Of a DNA stretch of 64,000 nt, positions 52,783 through 61,925 are shown piece by piece (within the stretch, counting starts at the first letter, position 1; each line of letters begins with the position of its first letter). Source of the DNA: Acidovorax sp. 106 (GTDB lineage: Bacteria; Pseudomonadota; Gammaproteobacteria; Burkholderiales; Burkholderiaceae_C); assembly GCF_003663825.1 (NCBI RefSeq), contig NZ_RCCC01000001.1, forward strand, positions 3,294,501-3,358,500. Reading direction: 5' to 3'. A model generated the notes under the pieces. That model searched no databases, had not been told where the DNA came from, and saw only the letters and a list, made by a program, of their open reading frames with translations. The position numbers and the translations under genes were made by a program.

Positions 52783-54033
52783 TTACCGGTGTGCCTGGGT
52801 GGTCACTTCAGCGCCCGTGTCGGTCCAGCCAAAAAACCGGCACACCTCGGCGCGCATGGCCAGGGTGTCGGTGCGGCCCAGGGCCATCAGCTCCTGGGTG
52901 TAGCCTGCTTCAAACAGCAGGTAGCTGGCCAGCGCCGCGCCGCGCACGTCGGCCATGTTCGATGTGACTCCCAAGGCGCCCAGCATGGTGCGCACAGGGC
53001 CTGGCAGGTCGCCCACGTGGCGGGCGGCCACGGCGTCCAGCCGCTGCGAGGGGGCGATCACTAGCAGCTCAATGGGGCGCAGGCTGCTGTGGGTGCGTTT
53101 TTCTTCAGGGATGAGCGACAAGGTCTGGTTAATGCGCTGCACCCGCTCCACATCCACCGCCAGCGCATCCAGAAAGATGTTGGACAGTGCGTGCCCCGCA
53201 ATCTGCGCCAGCGTTGGATAGTTGGTCGTAGGGTTGGCGGCGGTGTCGCCCTTGGGCTCGTGCATGCGCCCGGCGCCGATGACGAGGACGCGCTCTGCCC
53301 CCAGGTGGATGGCGGGCGCGATGGGAGCGGACTGGCGCATGGAGCCGTCGCCAAAGTACTCGACGTGGTCGTCCACCTCGATGCCTTTGGCCGGGAAGAT
53401 GAACGGAATGGCCGAGGAGGCCAGCAGGTGTTCGTGCGTGATGCGGTCACGCGCGGCCTTGCGCTGCGAGCGCACCCAGGGCTGCACAGCCTCGGCCGAC
53501 TCAAAAAACGTGACGTGCTCGCCCGAGCTGTAGCTGGACGCCGTGACGGCCAGCGCCTTGAGGTGCCCCTTGCGGATGAGACGCGGCAGGCGCACCAGGG
53601 GCACCATCTTGACCAGCAGCTTTTCGAGCGGGGAGTTGTCCAGCAGCGATTTGGGCCGCATGCGACGCCAGCGGGCCAGGGCCCAGCCCAGCGAGACCAG
53701 CGTGAGCCAGCGCGCGCCGCTGCGCATCACGCTCAGTGAATCGGCGCCGTACACCTGGCTGGCGTGGAACTGTCGCCACACGCGGGCAATGCGGCGCACG
53801 GCGCGGTCAAAGTTGTCGGCCCCGCAGGCCAGCGCCGCTGCGTTGATGGCCCCGGCCGAGGTGCCGGTGATGATGGGAAAGGGGTTGGGCTGCTGCCCCG
53901 CGCCGCAGGCTTGGCGCAGGTCGGCGATGGCTTCGAGCACGCCCACCTGGTAGGCGGCGCGGGCGCCGCCGCCGGTCAGCAGCAGGCCGGTGGACGGGGT
54001 TTGGGGGGGCTCAGGCGGGGCGCGGTGGGTCAT
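52783..54033 (-). CDS. patatin-like phospholipase
   Basis: 416-residue cytosolic lipid acyl hydrolase. The oxyanion-hole TGGGARAAYQVGVLEAI lies at residues 20-36, the nucleophile S59 in GTSAGAIN, and the catalytic Asp in YFGDGSMRQSAPI. No signal peptide. The C-terminal third has no recognisable domain. It lies 53 bases upstream of metG on the same strand. Confidence 0.88.
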   Translation of the reverse strand: MTHRAPPEPPQTPSTGLLLTGGGARAAYQVGVLEAIADLRQACGAGQQPNPFPIITGTSAGAINAAALACGADNFDRAVRRIARVWRQFHASQVYGADSLSVMRSGARWLTLVSLGWALARWRRMRPKSLLDNSPLEKLLVKMVPLVRLPRLIRKGHLKALAVTASSYSSGEHVTFFESAEAVQPWVRSQRKAARDRITHEHLLASSAIPFIFPAKGIEVDDHVEYFGDGSMRQSAPIAPAIHLGAERVLVIGAGRMHEPKGDTAANPTTNYPTLAQIAGHALSNIFLDALAVDVERVQRINQTLSLIPEEKRTHSSLRPIELLVIAPSQRLDAVAARHVGDLPGPVRTMLGALGVTSNMADVRGAALASYLLFEAGYTQELMALGRTDTLAMRAEVCRFFGWTDTGAEVTTQAHR

Positions 54034-54180
54034 GTCGAAAACCGTTGGTGTGCAAGCGGGTCTGCCCGTGGGCCGTTACAGCGAACGGGATGCCCAAAGT
54101 GTGCTGCGCAGGGCCCCCGCTTTGGTTTGTGAAAACCCGTAGATGCAGTGGCATGGTGCGCCACTGCGTGGGGACTTGTC

Positions 54181-54750
54181 TCAGCCGAGCAACAGTGCCG
54201 CCAGGGCGGGGCCTTGCACGAGGGTGATGCCGTGGTCGCGGGCAAACAGGGCGGCGCTTTCGCTCACGCTGCCTTGGCCTGCTACATACAGGGCGCCCTG
54301 GGCGTTTTGGGCCTGCACGGCGTTGTACAGCTCGCGCAGGGGCTCGATGCCGTGCGTGGCGGCCTTCCAGCGCTTGGCGCTGACCAAAATGGTCTGTTCG
54401 CCCTTGGTCAGTCGCAGGTCCACCGGACCTTTGGACGCCACATTCACGTCAAACCCCTGACCGACCCAGGCGTGGGTGAGTGCCTGGGAGAAGGCGCTCC
54501 AGGGCATGGACTGGGTGCTGTCCAGCATCTGCTGCACCTTGGCCGCGCTGGGTGCGCGCAGCTGCCGCCAGGCCGCTATGCAGCCCACCACAAACAGCGG
54601 AAAACCGCTGAGCGCCCCGAGCACAAAGTATTCCGCAGGCAGCAAGGCCCTGGACACCAGTGCAATGGCCGCCACCAGCACAAAGCTGATCCACCACGGC
54701 GAGCGCAGCAGCAGGGCAAACAGGGAGTTTTCGGACATCTTGAATTTCAC
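54181..54750 (-). CDS. membrane-anchored Mrr-like restriction endonuclease-fold protein
   Basis: About 189 residues from GTG 54750 (ATG 54738 is the alternative). Two N-terminal membrane helices (WWISFVLVAAIALVSRAL and YFVLGALSGFPLFVVGCIAA) precede a PD-(D/E)XK domain of Mrr type: FDVNVASKGPVDLRL with the acidic Asp, then QTILVSAKRWKA. The usual VQCKRW/QxK is VSAK here, so the third catalytic position is altered and activity is uncertain. Similar proteins are common in this family of bacteria near housekeeping genes; the role is unclear. Confidence 0.68.
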   Translation of the reverse strand: MKFKMSENSLFALLLRSPWWISFVLVAAIALVSRALLPAEYFVLGALSGFPLFVVGCIAAWRQLRAPSAAKVQQMLDSTQSMPWSAFSQALTHAWVGQGFDVNVASKGPVDLRLTKGEQTILVSAKRWKAATHGIEPLRELYNAVQAQNAQGALYVAGQGSVSESAALFARDHGITLVQGPALAALLLG

Positions 54751-54873
54751 GGTGGCGTCTCGCTCAGGCGTTGGGGGGGATGCAGGCAACAGGGGCAATG
54801 GGTGCGCATTGTCGTGCAGGCGCAGGGGGTGGCGGGCACGTTGGTGTGGTTGCAACGGTGTTTCGGCTACCTA

Positions 54874-54974
54874 ATTCCATTTCTAAATCACCCCTGACGT
54901 TGTTGCTTCGCCTTGCCGTGCTTCAGCACTGTCTGCGGCTTCGCGCCTAGTCAGGAATGATTTGGAAATGGAAT
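54874..54974 (-). mobile_element. 101-bp MITE, intact copy 2
   Basis: The inverse complement matches copy 1 at 49558-50534 base for base. Terminal repeats ATTCCATTTCTAAATCA and TGATTTGGAAATGGAAT. It lies 77 bases upstream of the apbC start, so it could alter that gene's promoter. Confidence 0.9.
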
Positions 54975-55051
54975 ATGAAGGTGCCTTGCCCCCAGTAAAA
55001 ACCAGTGAAAGCCTCTTGGATAGACTAGCGGCCCCCACAGGAGTTATTTGA

Positions 55052-56143
55052 ATGGCAGTCACCGAACAGGGCCTTTTGGCCGCACTCTCCAGCGTGCTGG
55101 ACCCCCACACGGGCAAGGATTTTGTGAGCACGCGCGCCCTGCGCAATGTGCAGATCACCGGTGGCGACGTGGCGTTTGACGTGGAACTGGGCTACCCCGC
55201 CAAGAGCCTGGTGCCCGAGCTGCGCCGCAGCCTGGTGGCCGCCGCCAAGGGCGTGGCCGGGGTGGACAACGTGTCGGTCAACATCACCACCAAGGTCATC
55301 GCGCATGCCGTGCAGCGCGGCGTGCAACTGCTGCCCCAGGTCAAGAACATCATCGCTGTGGCCTCGGGCAAGGGCGGTGTGGGCAAAAGCACCACGGCCG
55401 CCAACCTGGCCCTGGCTTTGGCCGCCGAGGGTGCCAGCGTGGGCGTGCTGGACGCCGACATCTACGGCCCCAGCCAGCCCATGATGCTGGGCATCAACCG
55501 CCGCCCCGAGAGCGAAGACGGCAAGACCATGGAGCCGCTGGAGAACTACGGCGTGCAGGTCATGTCCATCGGCTTTTTGGTGGACCAGGACGAAGCCATG
55601 ATCTGGCGCGGCCCCATGGCCACGCAGGCGCTGGAACAACTGCTGCGCCAGACCAACTGGAAGGACCTCGACTATCTCATCATCGACATGCCCCCTGGCA
55701 CCGGCGACATCCAGCTCACCCTGAGCCAGCGCGTGCCCATGACGGGCGCCGTGATCGTGACCACGCCGCAGGACATTGCCCTGCTGGACGCCAAGAAGGG
55801 CATCAAGATGTTTGAGAAGGTAGGGGTGCCCATCCTCGGCATCGTCGAGAACATGGCGGCCCACGTGTGCAGCAACTGCGGCCATGTGGAGCACATCTTT
55901 GGCGCCGACGGCGGCAAGAAGATGGCCGCCGACTATGGCATGGACTACCTGGGTGCGCTGCCGCTGAACATGAGCATCCGCCTGCAGGCCGACAGCGGCA
56001 AGCCCACCGTGGTGGCCGACCCCGATGGCGAAGTCGCCCAGATCTACAAGAAGGTGGCCCGTGACGTGGCGGTGAAGATCGCCCAGCAGGCCAAGGACTT
56101 TTCCAACAAATTCCCGACCATCTCAATCAGCAAGAACACCTGA
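55052..56143 (+). CDS. apbC: Mrp/ApbC iron-sulfur cluster carrier ATPase
   Basis: 363 residues; AGGAG before the ATG. An N-terminal DUF59/MIP18-like domain (about 5-85) is followed by the deviant P-loop ASGKGGVGKSTT (GKGGVGKS at 106-113), DADIYGPSQPMMLG, IDMPPGTGD and the cluster-binding C273xxC276 in VCSNCGH. It delivers Fe-S clusters to apo-enzymes, which here could include NadA, QueE and the formate-dehydrogenase-type enzyme. It is encoded near metG, as in many proteobacteria, but the two are divergent and separated by the patatin, Mrr and MITE insertions. Confidence 0.96.
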   Translation: MAVTEQGLLAALSSVLDPHTGKDFVSTRALRNVQITGGDVAFDVELGYPAKSLVPELRRSLVAAAKGVAGVDNVSVNITTKVIAHAVQRGVQLLPQVKNIIAVASGKGGVGKSTTAANLALALAAEGASVGVLDADIYGPSQPMMLGINRRPESEDGKTMEPLENYGVQVMSIGFLVDQDEAMIWRGPMATQALEQLLRQTNWKDLDYLIIDMPPGTGDIQLTLSQRVPMTGAVIVTTPQDIALLDAKKGIKMFEKVGVPILGIVENMAAHVCSNCGHVEHIFGADGGKKMAADYGMDYLGALPLNMSIRLQADSGKPTVVADPDGEVAQIYKKVARDVAVKIAQQAKDFSNKFPTISISKNT

Positions 56144-56215
56144 GTTTTTTGCTATTGAATCTATAGCTGCTTGCGCTTATTGGTAGGGTGCTAGCGGCCT
56201 AAAAGCCTTTGAATC
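56144..56215. repeat. palindromic AGCGCT-type repeat after apbC
   Basis: TTTTTTGCTATTGAATCTAT, then AGCTGCTTGCGCTTATTGGT, GGGTGCTAGCGGCCTAAAAG. Diverged in the centre. It begins one base after the apbC stop, in a terminator-like position. Confidence 0.7.
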
Positions 56216-56322
56216 TATGAGCGGATCGCCCTTGCAAGAGGTCCCTGTGGTGGGGTTGCTGACCCCATGGCTTGGGTGGGCAAGCCGCGCTCCCTCTTTG
56301 TGCGCAGGCAAGGCGTAACCCC

Positions 56323-57267
56323 ATGAACCTGCTCGCGTCCCTGCGCTATCTGGTGGCGCTGCACGAGCACCGGCACTTTGGCCGGGCAGCGCAGGCCTGC
56401 CACATCACGCAGCCCGCGCTCTCCAACGCCCTGCGGTCGCTGGAGGAAGAGTTTGGTGTGGTCATCGTGCAGCGGGGGCGCGCGTATGTGGGGCTCACGC
56501 ACGAAGGCCAGGCGGTGCTCACCACCGCGCAGCGCATGCTGCGCGAGAGCGAGGTGTTGCGCCAGGAACTGAGCAGCTTGCAGGACATGCCCCGTGGCTG
56601 CCTGCGCATGGCATCTACCCCCACGGCGGTGCCGGTGCTGTCACGCTTTGCGGCGCTGCTGCAGGCCCGCCACCCAGGCATCGCCTCGGTCGTGCTGTCG
56701 ATGAGTTCGCTGGAGCTGGAGCAGGGGCTGGAAGATCTCTCCATCGATCTGGCGGTGGGTTACAGCGAGCGCATGCAGGCGCAGCGTGCCAGCCTGCGGT
56801 CCTGGCCGCAGTGCACAGAGCGCTATTACCTGCTGCGCCGGGCGGCCGAGCCTGCCCCCGATCACCTGCGCATCGGGGCGCCCATGGCATGGCGCGATGC
56901 AGGGCAGTTGCCGCTGTGCCTGCTGACGGCAGAAATGCACAACCGTTTCATCATCGACCAGGCCCTGGGCGAGGCGGGTGCACCTGTGGTGCCAGCCATT
57001 GAGACGAATTCGGTGCTGACCCTGGTGCTGAGCGTGGCGGCGGGCCAGGTGTGCAGCATTTTGCCCAGCGCCATGGTGGCTGCCGTGCGCAGCGAGCGCG
57101 GCCTGGAGGCGCTGCCCCTGGTGGGGCCTGATGTGCGCACTCCCATTGGCTTCATGACCCAACGCGGGCCCCGCACTTCGCGGGCGCTGGAGGCGGCGCT
57201 GGCGCTGTTGGAATCCCCCGAGTGGCAAGCGCAGTTGAGCGACCACTGTGGAGACCTGGCGCACTAG
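56323..57267 (+). CDS. LysR-family transcriptional regulator
   Basis: 314 residues. Winged helix at 1-65 (LRYLVALHEHRHFGRAAQAC, QPALSNALRSLEEEFGV) and an effector-binding domain (about 90-300). It lies upstream of the MFS transporter and the molybdopterin oxidoreductase in the same direction, 182 bases before the transporter, and is the obvious candidate to regulate them. Confidence 0.92.
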   Translation: MNLLASLRYLVALHEHRHFGRAAQACHITQPALSNALRSLEEEFGVVIVQRGRAYVGLTHEGQAVLTTAQRMLRESEVLRQELSSLQDMPRGCLRMASTPTAVPVLSRFAALLQARHPGIASVVLSMSSLELEQGLEDLSIDLAVGYSERMQAQRASLRSWPQCTERYYLLRRAAEPAPDHLRIGAPMAWRDAGQLPLCLLTAEMHNRFIIDQALGEAGAPVVPAIETNSVLTLVLSVAAGQVCSILPSAMVAAVRSERGLEALPLVGPDVRTPIGFMTQRGPRTSRALEAALALLESPEWQAQLSDHCGDLAH

Positions 57268-57449
57268 CCCGTGCTTGGGCCGTTACTGGGAAACTTGGCT
57301 ATGCACCGTGCTGCATACATTCGCCGTATGAATCAAGCGATGCTTTGATTTAATTTGACGCCCGGTTGCCGCTGTACTGAAACTCCACTCCTGATTTTGA
57401 TTTGCATCAAGAAACAACGCCGTATTGGCGCGAAAGGGAGAGGGAATAC

Positions 57450-59129
57450 ATGACAGCTTCTACAGCAAGCGTGCCTTTGACTCAGGATGACTCGGCCGCG
57501 CCAGGTTTTCTGAGCAAAGAACGCATCATTGCCGGCCCTGGCTTTAACCGTTGGCTGGTGCCGCCAGCAGCCTTGGCCATCCACCTGTGTATCGGCATGG
57601 CCTACGGCTTTTCCGTGTTCTGGCTGCCGCTGTCCAAGGCGCTGCAAACGGCCGGCGCCGGTGCGGCCTGCGGCAAGGACGTGGGCTTTTTCACCCAGTT
57701 GTTCACCACGCAGTGCGATTGGACCGTGGCCACGCTGGGCTGGATGTACACACTGTTCTTTGTGTTCCTGGGCTGCTCTGCGGCCATCTGGGGTGGCTGG
57801 CTCGAGCGTGCGGGCCCCCGCAAGGCCGGGGTGGTGTCGGCCGTGTGCTGGTGCGGCGGCATGCTGCTTTCGGCCCTGGGCATCCACACCCACCAGTTCT
57901 GGATGATGATCCTGGGCTCGGGCGTCATCGGCGGCATTGGGCTGGGGCTGGGCTATATCTCGCCCGTGTCCACGCTGATCAAGTGGTTCCCAGACCGCCG
58001 GGGCATGGCCACCGGTATGGCCATCATGGGCTTTGGTGGCGGTGCCATGATTGGCTCGCCCCTGGCGGTGGAGCTGATGAAGTTCTTTGCTACTCCCACT
58101 GATGCGGGCGTGATGCAGACCTTTGTGGTCATGGCACTGGTGTACTTTGCCTTCATGATGGCCGGTGCCCTGGGCTACCGCGTGCCACCCAGCGGCTGGA
58201 AGCCTGAGGGCTGGACGCCGCCGGCCACGCTCACGGCCAACGCCATGATCACGCAGCGCCATGTGCATGTGAAGAAGGTGTGGGGCATTCCCCAGTTCTG
58301 GCTGGTGTGGGTGGTACTGTGCATGAACGTGTCGGCCGGCATTGGCGTGATCGGCATGGCCAGCCCCATGCTGCAAGAAGTGTTTGGCGGCGGTTTGGTG
58401 GGCATTGGCAAGAAGTTCACCGAGCTGAGCAAGGAAGAGCTGGCTGCCATCGCTGCTGTGGCCGGTGGCTTCACCGCACTGCTGTCGCTGTTCAATATTG
58501 GCGGCCGCTTCTTCTGGGCCAGCCTGTCAGACAAGCTGGGCCGCAAGCTCACCTACACCGTGTTCTTCGTGTTGGGCGGTTTGCTGTATTTCAGCATTCC
58601 TTCGTCGGCCGGTGCGGGCAGCAAGCTGCTGTTTGTGGGCGCGTTCTGCGTCATCTTGTCGATGTACGGTGGTGGTTTTGCCACAGTGCCCGCCTACTTG
58701 GCCGACCTGTTTGGCACGCAAATGGTGGGCGCCATCCATGGCCGCTTGCTGACCGCGTGGGCCACGGCGGGCATATTGGGCCCGGTGGTGGTGAACTACA
58801 TGCGTGAGTACCAACTGGGCCTGGGCATTCCGCGCGAGCAGGTCTACAACCAGACCATGTACATCCTGGTGGGCATGCTGGTGGTAGGCCTGATTGCCAA
58901 CCTGCTGGTGCGCCCCGTGGCCGACAAGCACTTCATGACCGATGCCGAGCTGGCCCACGAGAAGAAACTGGCCCACGACAAGGCCGTGGCTGCCGAAGTG
59001 GGCGTGGGTGGCAACAGCGCCGAGCGCACCAGCACCGCTGTGGTGGTGCTGGCCTGGCTGGCGGTGGGCTTGCCGCTTGCCTGGGGTACCTACAAGACAC
59101 TGTTGAGCGCAGCCAAGTTCTTTCAGTGA
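57450..59129 (+). CDS. OFA-family (oxalate/formate antiporter-like) MFS transporter
   Basis: 559 residues with about twelve to fourteen membrane helices. GGGAG precedes the ATG. AIHLCIGMAYGFSVFWLPLS, GLGLGYISPVSTLIKWFPD and RRGMATGMAIMGFGGGAMIG are characteristic of the oxalate/formate antiporter branch of the major facilitator superfamily. A Gly/Lys loop near residue 320 (GGGLVGIGKKFTELSKEELA) is an insertion. With the downstream formate-dehydrogenase-like enzyme and fdhD it suggests uptake or exchange of formate, oxalate or a related monocarboxylate. Confidence 0.9.
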   Translation: MTASTASVPLTQDDSAAPGFLSKERIIAGPGFNRWLVPPAALAIHLCIGMAYGFSVFWLPLSKALQTAGAGAACGKDVGFFTQLFTTQCDWTVATLGWMYTLFFVFLGCSAAIWGGWLERAGPRKAGVVSAVCWCGGMLLSALGIHTHQFWMMILGSGVIGGIGLGLGYISPVSTLIKWFPDRRGMATGMAIMGFGGGAMIGSPLAVELMKFFATPTDAGVMQTFVVMALVYFAFMMAGALGYRVPPSGWKPEGWTPPATLTANAMITQRHVHVKKVWGIPQFWLVWVVLCMNVSAGIGVIGMASPMLQEVFGGGLVGIGKKFTELSKEELAAIAAVAGGFTALLSLFNIGGRFFWASLSDKLGRKLTYTVFFVLGGLLYFSIPSSAGAGSKLLFVGAFCVILSMYGGGFATVPAYLADLFGTQMVGAIHGRLLTAWATAGILGPVVVNYMREYQLGLGIPREQVYNQTMYILVGMLVVGLIANLLVRPVADKHFMTDAELAHEKKLAHDKAVAAEVGVGGNSAERTSTAVVVLAWLAVGLPLAWGTYKTLLSAAKFFQ

Positions 59130-59211
59130 ATAACCTCGCGCGAGCCGTGGGCGCTGTTTGCAGGTGCCCGCCATCGCGCTGAGGTGGCAGTACAAGCAGT
59201 GATGTGGGCGC

Positions 59212-59246
59212 GCAGCAGGTTCCTCGCCTTGGGCGGGGCCTGCTGC
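59212..59246 (+). promoter_or_regulatory. long hairpin between the transporter and oxidoreductase genes
   Basis: GCAGCAGG ... CCTGCTGC form an 8-bp outer stem, with CCTCGCC/GGGCGGGG pairing inside. It is followed by a moderately T-rich stretch (CCTTTGGGTTTTCG), and the oxidoreductase start is 37 bases beyond. It could be a terminator of the transporter gene, or an attenuator or processing site that sets the ratio of the two products. Confidence 0.6.
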
Positions 59247-59283
59247 AGCGCCTTTGGGTTTTCGTTCAGTCCGGGAGTCGGCG

Positions 59284-61632
59284 ATGAAACAAGAAAAAAT
59301 TGAGTTTTACAAAGGCCCAGCCGGTGGCTGGGGCGCTTTGAACAGCGTGAAGAACACGCTGCTTCGCCAGGACATCCCCCTCAAGGGCGCGAAGACCTTG
59401 CTGTCGGCCAACCAGCCCGATGGGTTTGACTGCCCCGGCTGTGCCTGGCCCGATCGCAACCACGCATCGACCTTCGAGTTTTGTGAGAACGGTGCCAAGG
59501 CCGTGGCGGCCGAAGCCACCGAGCGCCGCGCGGGGGCGGAGTTTTTTGCCCAGCACACCGTGGCCGATCTGCAGACGCAAAGCGACTTCTGGCTGGAAGA
59601 CCAGGGGCGCTTGACGCAGCCCATGGTGTACGACGCGCCCTCAGACCGCTACCAGCCCATTGCCTGGGATGACGCGTTTGCGCTGATCGCACGCCATCTC
59701 AACGCGCTGCCAGATCCGAATCAGGCGATTTTTTATACCTCGGGCCGCGCCAGCAACGAGGCTGCGTTTTTGTACCAGTTGTTCGTGCGCCAGTACGGCA
59801 CCAACAATTTTCCTGATTGCTCGAACATGTGCCACGAGCCCAGCGGCAGTGGCATGCGCCCGCAAATTGGGGTGGGCAAGGGCACCGTCACGCTGCACGA
59901 CTTTGAGTGCGCCGACGCGATTTTCATTTTTGGACAGAACCCTGGCACCAACCACCCACGCATGCTGGCCGAACTGCGCGACGCCCACAAGCGTGGTGCG
60001 CGCATCGTGAGCTTCAACCCCCTGCGCGAGCGGGGCCTTGAGCGCTTTGCCGACCCGCAAAACAAGATGGAGATGGCAACCCTGGGCTCATCGCCCATCA
60101 GCACGCACTACTTTCAGTTGCGCGTGGGCGGCGATTTTGCAGCCGTCAAAGGCATGATGAAGCATGTGCTGGAGCAGGAAGACCAGCGCGGCGGGGTTTT
60201 GGACCACGCTTTCATTGCCGAGCACACCACGGGCTTTGAGGCACTGGCCGCCGACTTGCGGGCCGAGTCGTGGGCGCTGCTGGAGCAGGAGTCGGGCCTG
60301 ACCGAGGCGCAGATCCGTGCGGCGGGCGACATCTACATCGGTGCCAAGAACGTGATCGCCTGCTGGGGCATGGGCATCACGCAGCACAAGTATTCCGTGG
60401 CCACCATCCAGGCCATCGTGAGCTGGCTCATGATGCGCGGCAATGTGGGACGCGAAGGCGCGGGGCCTTGCCCGGTGCGCGGCCACAGCAACGTGCAGGG
60501 CGACCGCACCATGGGCATCTGGGAGAAGCCGCCCGCCGCCTTGCTGGACAAGCTGCGCGATGTGTTTGGCTTTGAGCCGCCGCGCAAACCCGGTGTGGAC
60601 ACGGTGGAGGCGATTGGCCAGATGCTGGCGGGGCAGGGCAAGGTGTTTTTTGCGCTGGGCGGCAACTTTGCCGCCGCCACGCCAGACACCTACGAAACCT
60701 GGAAAGCCCTGCAGCGCTGCGACCTCACCGTGCATGTCACCACCAAGCTCAACCGCAGCCATCTGGTGCATGGGCGCGAGGCGTTGATCCTGCCGTGCCT
60801 GGGCCGCACTGAGATTGACATGCAGGCCAGTGGCGCGCAGGGTGTGACGGTGGAGGACTCGATGAGCATGGTGCACCTCTCTATGGGCATCAACCCACCA
60901 GCGTCGGAGCACCTGTTGTCTGAGCCTGCCATCGTGGCCCGGCTGGCTGCGGCCACGTTGGGCGGGCGCAGCAACACGCCCTGGCTGTGGCTGGTGGAAG
61001 ACTACCGCCGCATCCGCGACCTGATAGAGCAGGTGTTCCCCGATTTCAAAGACTTCAACACCCGTGTCGCAGCGCCTGGCGGATTCAGGCTGCGCAACAC
61101 GGCCAGCGAGCGGGTATGGGCCACGGCTTCGGGCAAGGCCAGCTTCTACACGCACCCTGTGCCCCGCGATACGCCTTCGCATCTGGCGCGCGAGCGGGTG
61201 CGCGACACGGTGGTGTTCACCTTGCTCACCACCCGTTCGCACGACCAGTACAACACCACCATTTACGGCATGGACGACCGCTACCGTGGGGTCTATGGCC
61301 AGCGCCGCGTGGTGTTCATACATGCCGAGGACATTCGCGAGCTGGGCATGAAGGACGGCGACTGGGTGGACATCCAGACGCTGTGGAGCGATGGGCAAGA
61401 ACGGCGGGCGGATCGGTTCAAGCTGGTGGCGTATGACATTCCTCGCGGCAATTTGGCTGCGTACTACCCCGAGACCAACCCGTTGGTGCCCTTGACGGCG
61501 GTGGCCGACCTTGCCGGAACGCCTACCTCCAAATCCATTCCGGTGGTGCTGGTACGGCATTTGGCTGCAATCGACGCAGATGCAGGGGCCGAGAGTGGCG
61601 CAACGGGCGCCGCTGCAGGGGCGTTGGCTTGA
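59284..61632 (+). CDS. FdhF/YdeP-family molybdopterin oxidoreductase
   Basis: 782 residues. The N-terminal GFDCPGCAWPD holds C50 and C53; no complete four-Cys [4Fe-4S] motif is visible, which is typical of the YdeP/CbbB branch. FYTSGRASNEAAFLYQLFVR and CSNMCHEPSG follow, with C183 as the likely Mo ligand (the place of Sec/Cys in formate dehydrogenase H), then GVGKGTV, FGQNPGTNHPRML, RGHSNVQGDRTMG and a C-terminal MopB cap (HDQYNTTIYGMDDRYRGVYG). The likely substrate is formate, by family and by the fdhD neighbour. The stop overlaps the next start (TTGA). Confidence 0.9.
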   Translation: MKQEKIEFYKGPAGGWGALNSVKNTLLRQDIPLKGAKTLLSANQPDGFDCPGCAWPDRNHASTFEFCENGAKAVAAEATERRAGAEFFAQHTVADLQTQSDFWLEDQGRLTQPMVYDAPSDRYQPIAWDDAFALIARHLNALPDPNQAIFYTSGRASNEAAFLYQLFVRQYGTNNFPDCSNMCHEPSGSGMRPQIGVGKGTVTLHDFECADAIFIFGQNPGTNHPRMLAELRDAHKRGARIVSFNPLRERGLERFADPQNKMEMATLGSSPISTHYFQLRVGGDFAAVKGMMKHVLEQEDQRGGVLDHAFIAEHTTGFEALAADLRAESWALLEQESGLTEAQIRAAGDIYIGAKNVIACWGMGITQHKYSVATIQAIVSWLMMRGNVGREGAGPCPVRGHSNVQGDRTMGIWEKPPAALLDKLRDVFGFEPPRKPGVDTVEAIGQMLAGQGKVFFALGGNFAAATPDTYETWKALQRCDLTVHVTTKLNRSHLVHGREALILPCLGRTEIDMQASGAQGVTVEDSMSMVHLSMGINPPASEHLLSEPAIVARLAAATLGGRSNTPWLWLVEDYRRIRDLIEQVFPDFKDFNTRVAAPGGFRLRNTASERVWATASGKASFYTHPVPRDTPSHLARERVRDTVVFTLLTTRSHDQYNTTIYGMDDRYRGVYGQRRVVFIHAEDIRELGMKDGDWVDIQTLWSDGQERRADRFKLVAYDIPRGNLAAYYPETNPLVPLTAVADLAGTPTSKSIPVVLVRHLAAIDADAGAESGATGAAAGALA

Positions 61633-61925
61633 CGCACAGACCCACCGATCCCCTGGCCTGCCAGATTTTGCAGATGCTGGCGGCCGAGCAGACCCCCGTG
61701 TCTTTGCCCCGCCTGGGCAAGCAATTGGGGCAGAGCGGGAGCGTGCTCATGCGCCAACTGGCCGTCATGGGCTCTGCGTCCATTGGCGGACAGGCAGGGC
61801 CAGGGTGGGTGGATCTGCGCCAGGAAGATGGACGCTGGGTGGCGCGAATCACCCCGCACGGTCTGGAGGCTGCCGCCCTGGTTGCCGACGCACCGGGCGC
61901 GCCGCCAGTGCAGGAGCTGGTATGA
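61629..61925 (+). CDS. small winged-helix-like protein between the oxidoreductase gene and fdhD
   Basis: 98 residues from a TTG start that overlaps the oxidoreductase stop (TTGA), and with a 4-base ATGA overlap into fdhD. This is strong support that it is a real coupled gene. The sequence (ACQILQMLAAEQTPVSLPRL, GKQLGQSGSVLMRQLAVMG, WVARITPHGLEAA) has a helix-turn-helix/winged-helix look. It may regulate the operon or assist FdhD. No known function. Confidence 0.65.
   Translation: MTHRPTDPLACQILQMLAAEQTPVSLPRLGKQLGQSGSVLMRQLAVMGSASIGGQAGPGWVDLRQEDGRWVARITPHGLEAAALVADAPGAPPVQELV

Noticed and set aside
54883..55158. Small minus-strand frame ending in the same peptide as one near 49560
   Set aside because: The shared peptide is only translation of the two MITE copies; it overlaps the apbC start.
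60088..61560. 490-codon antisense frame over the molybdopterin oxidoreductase
   Set aside because: Shadow frame; the sense strand has specific family motifs throughout.
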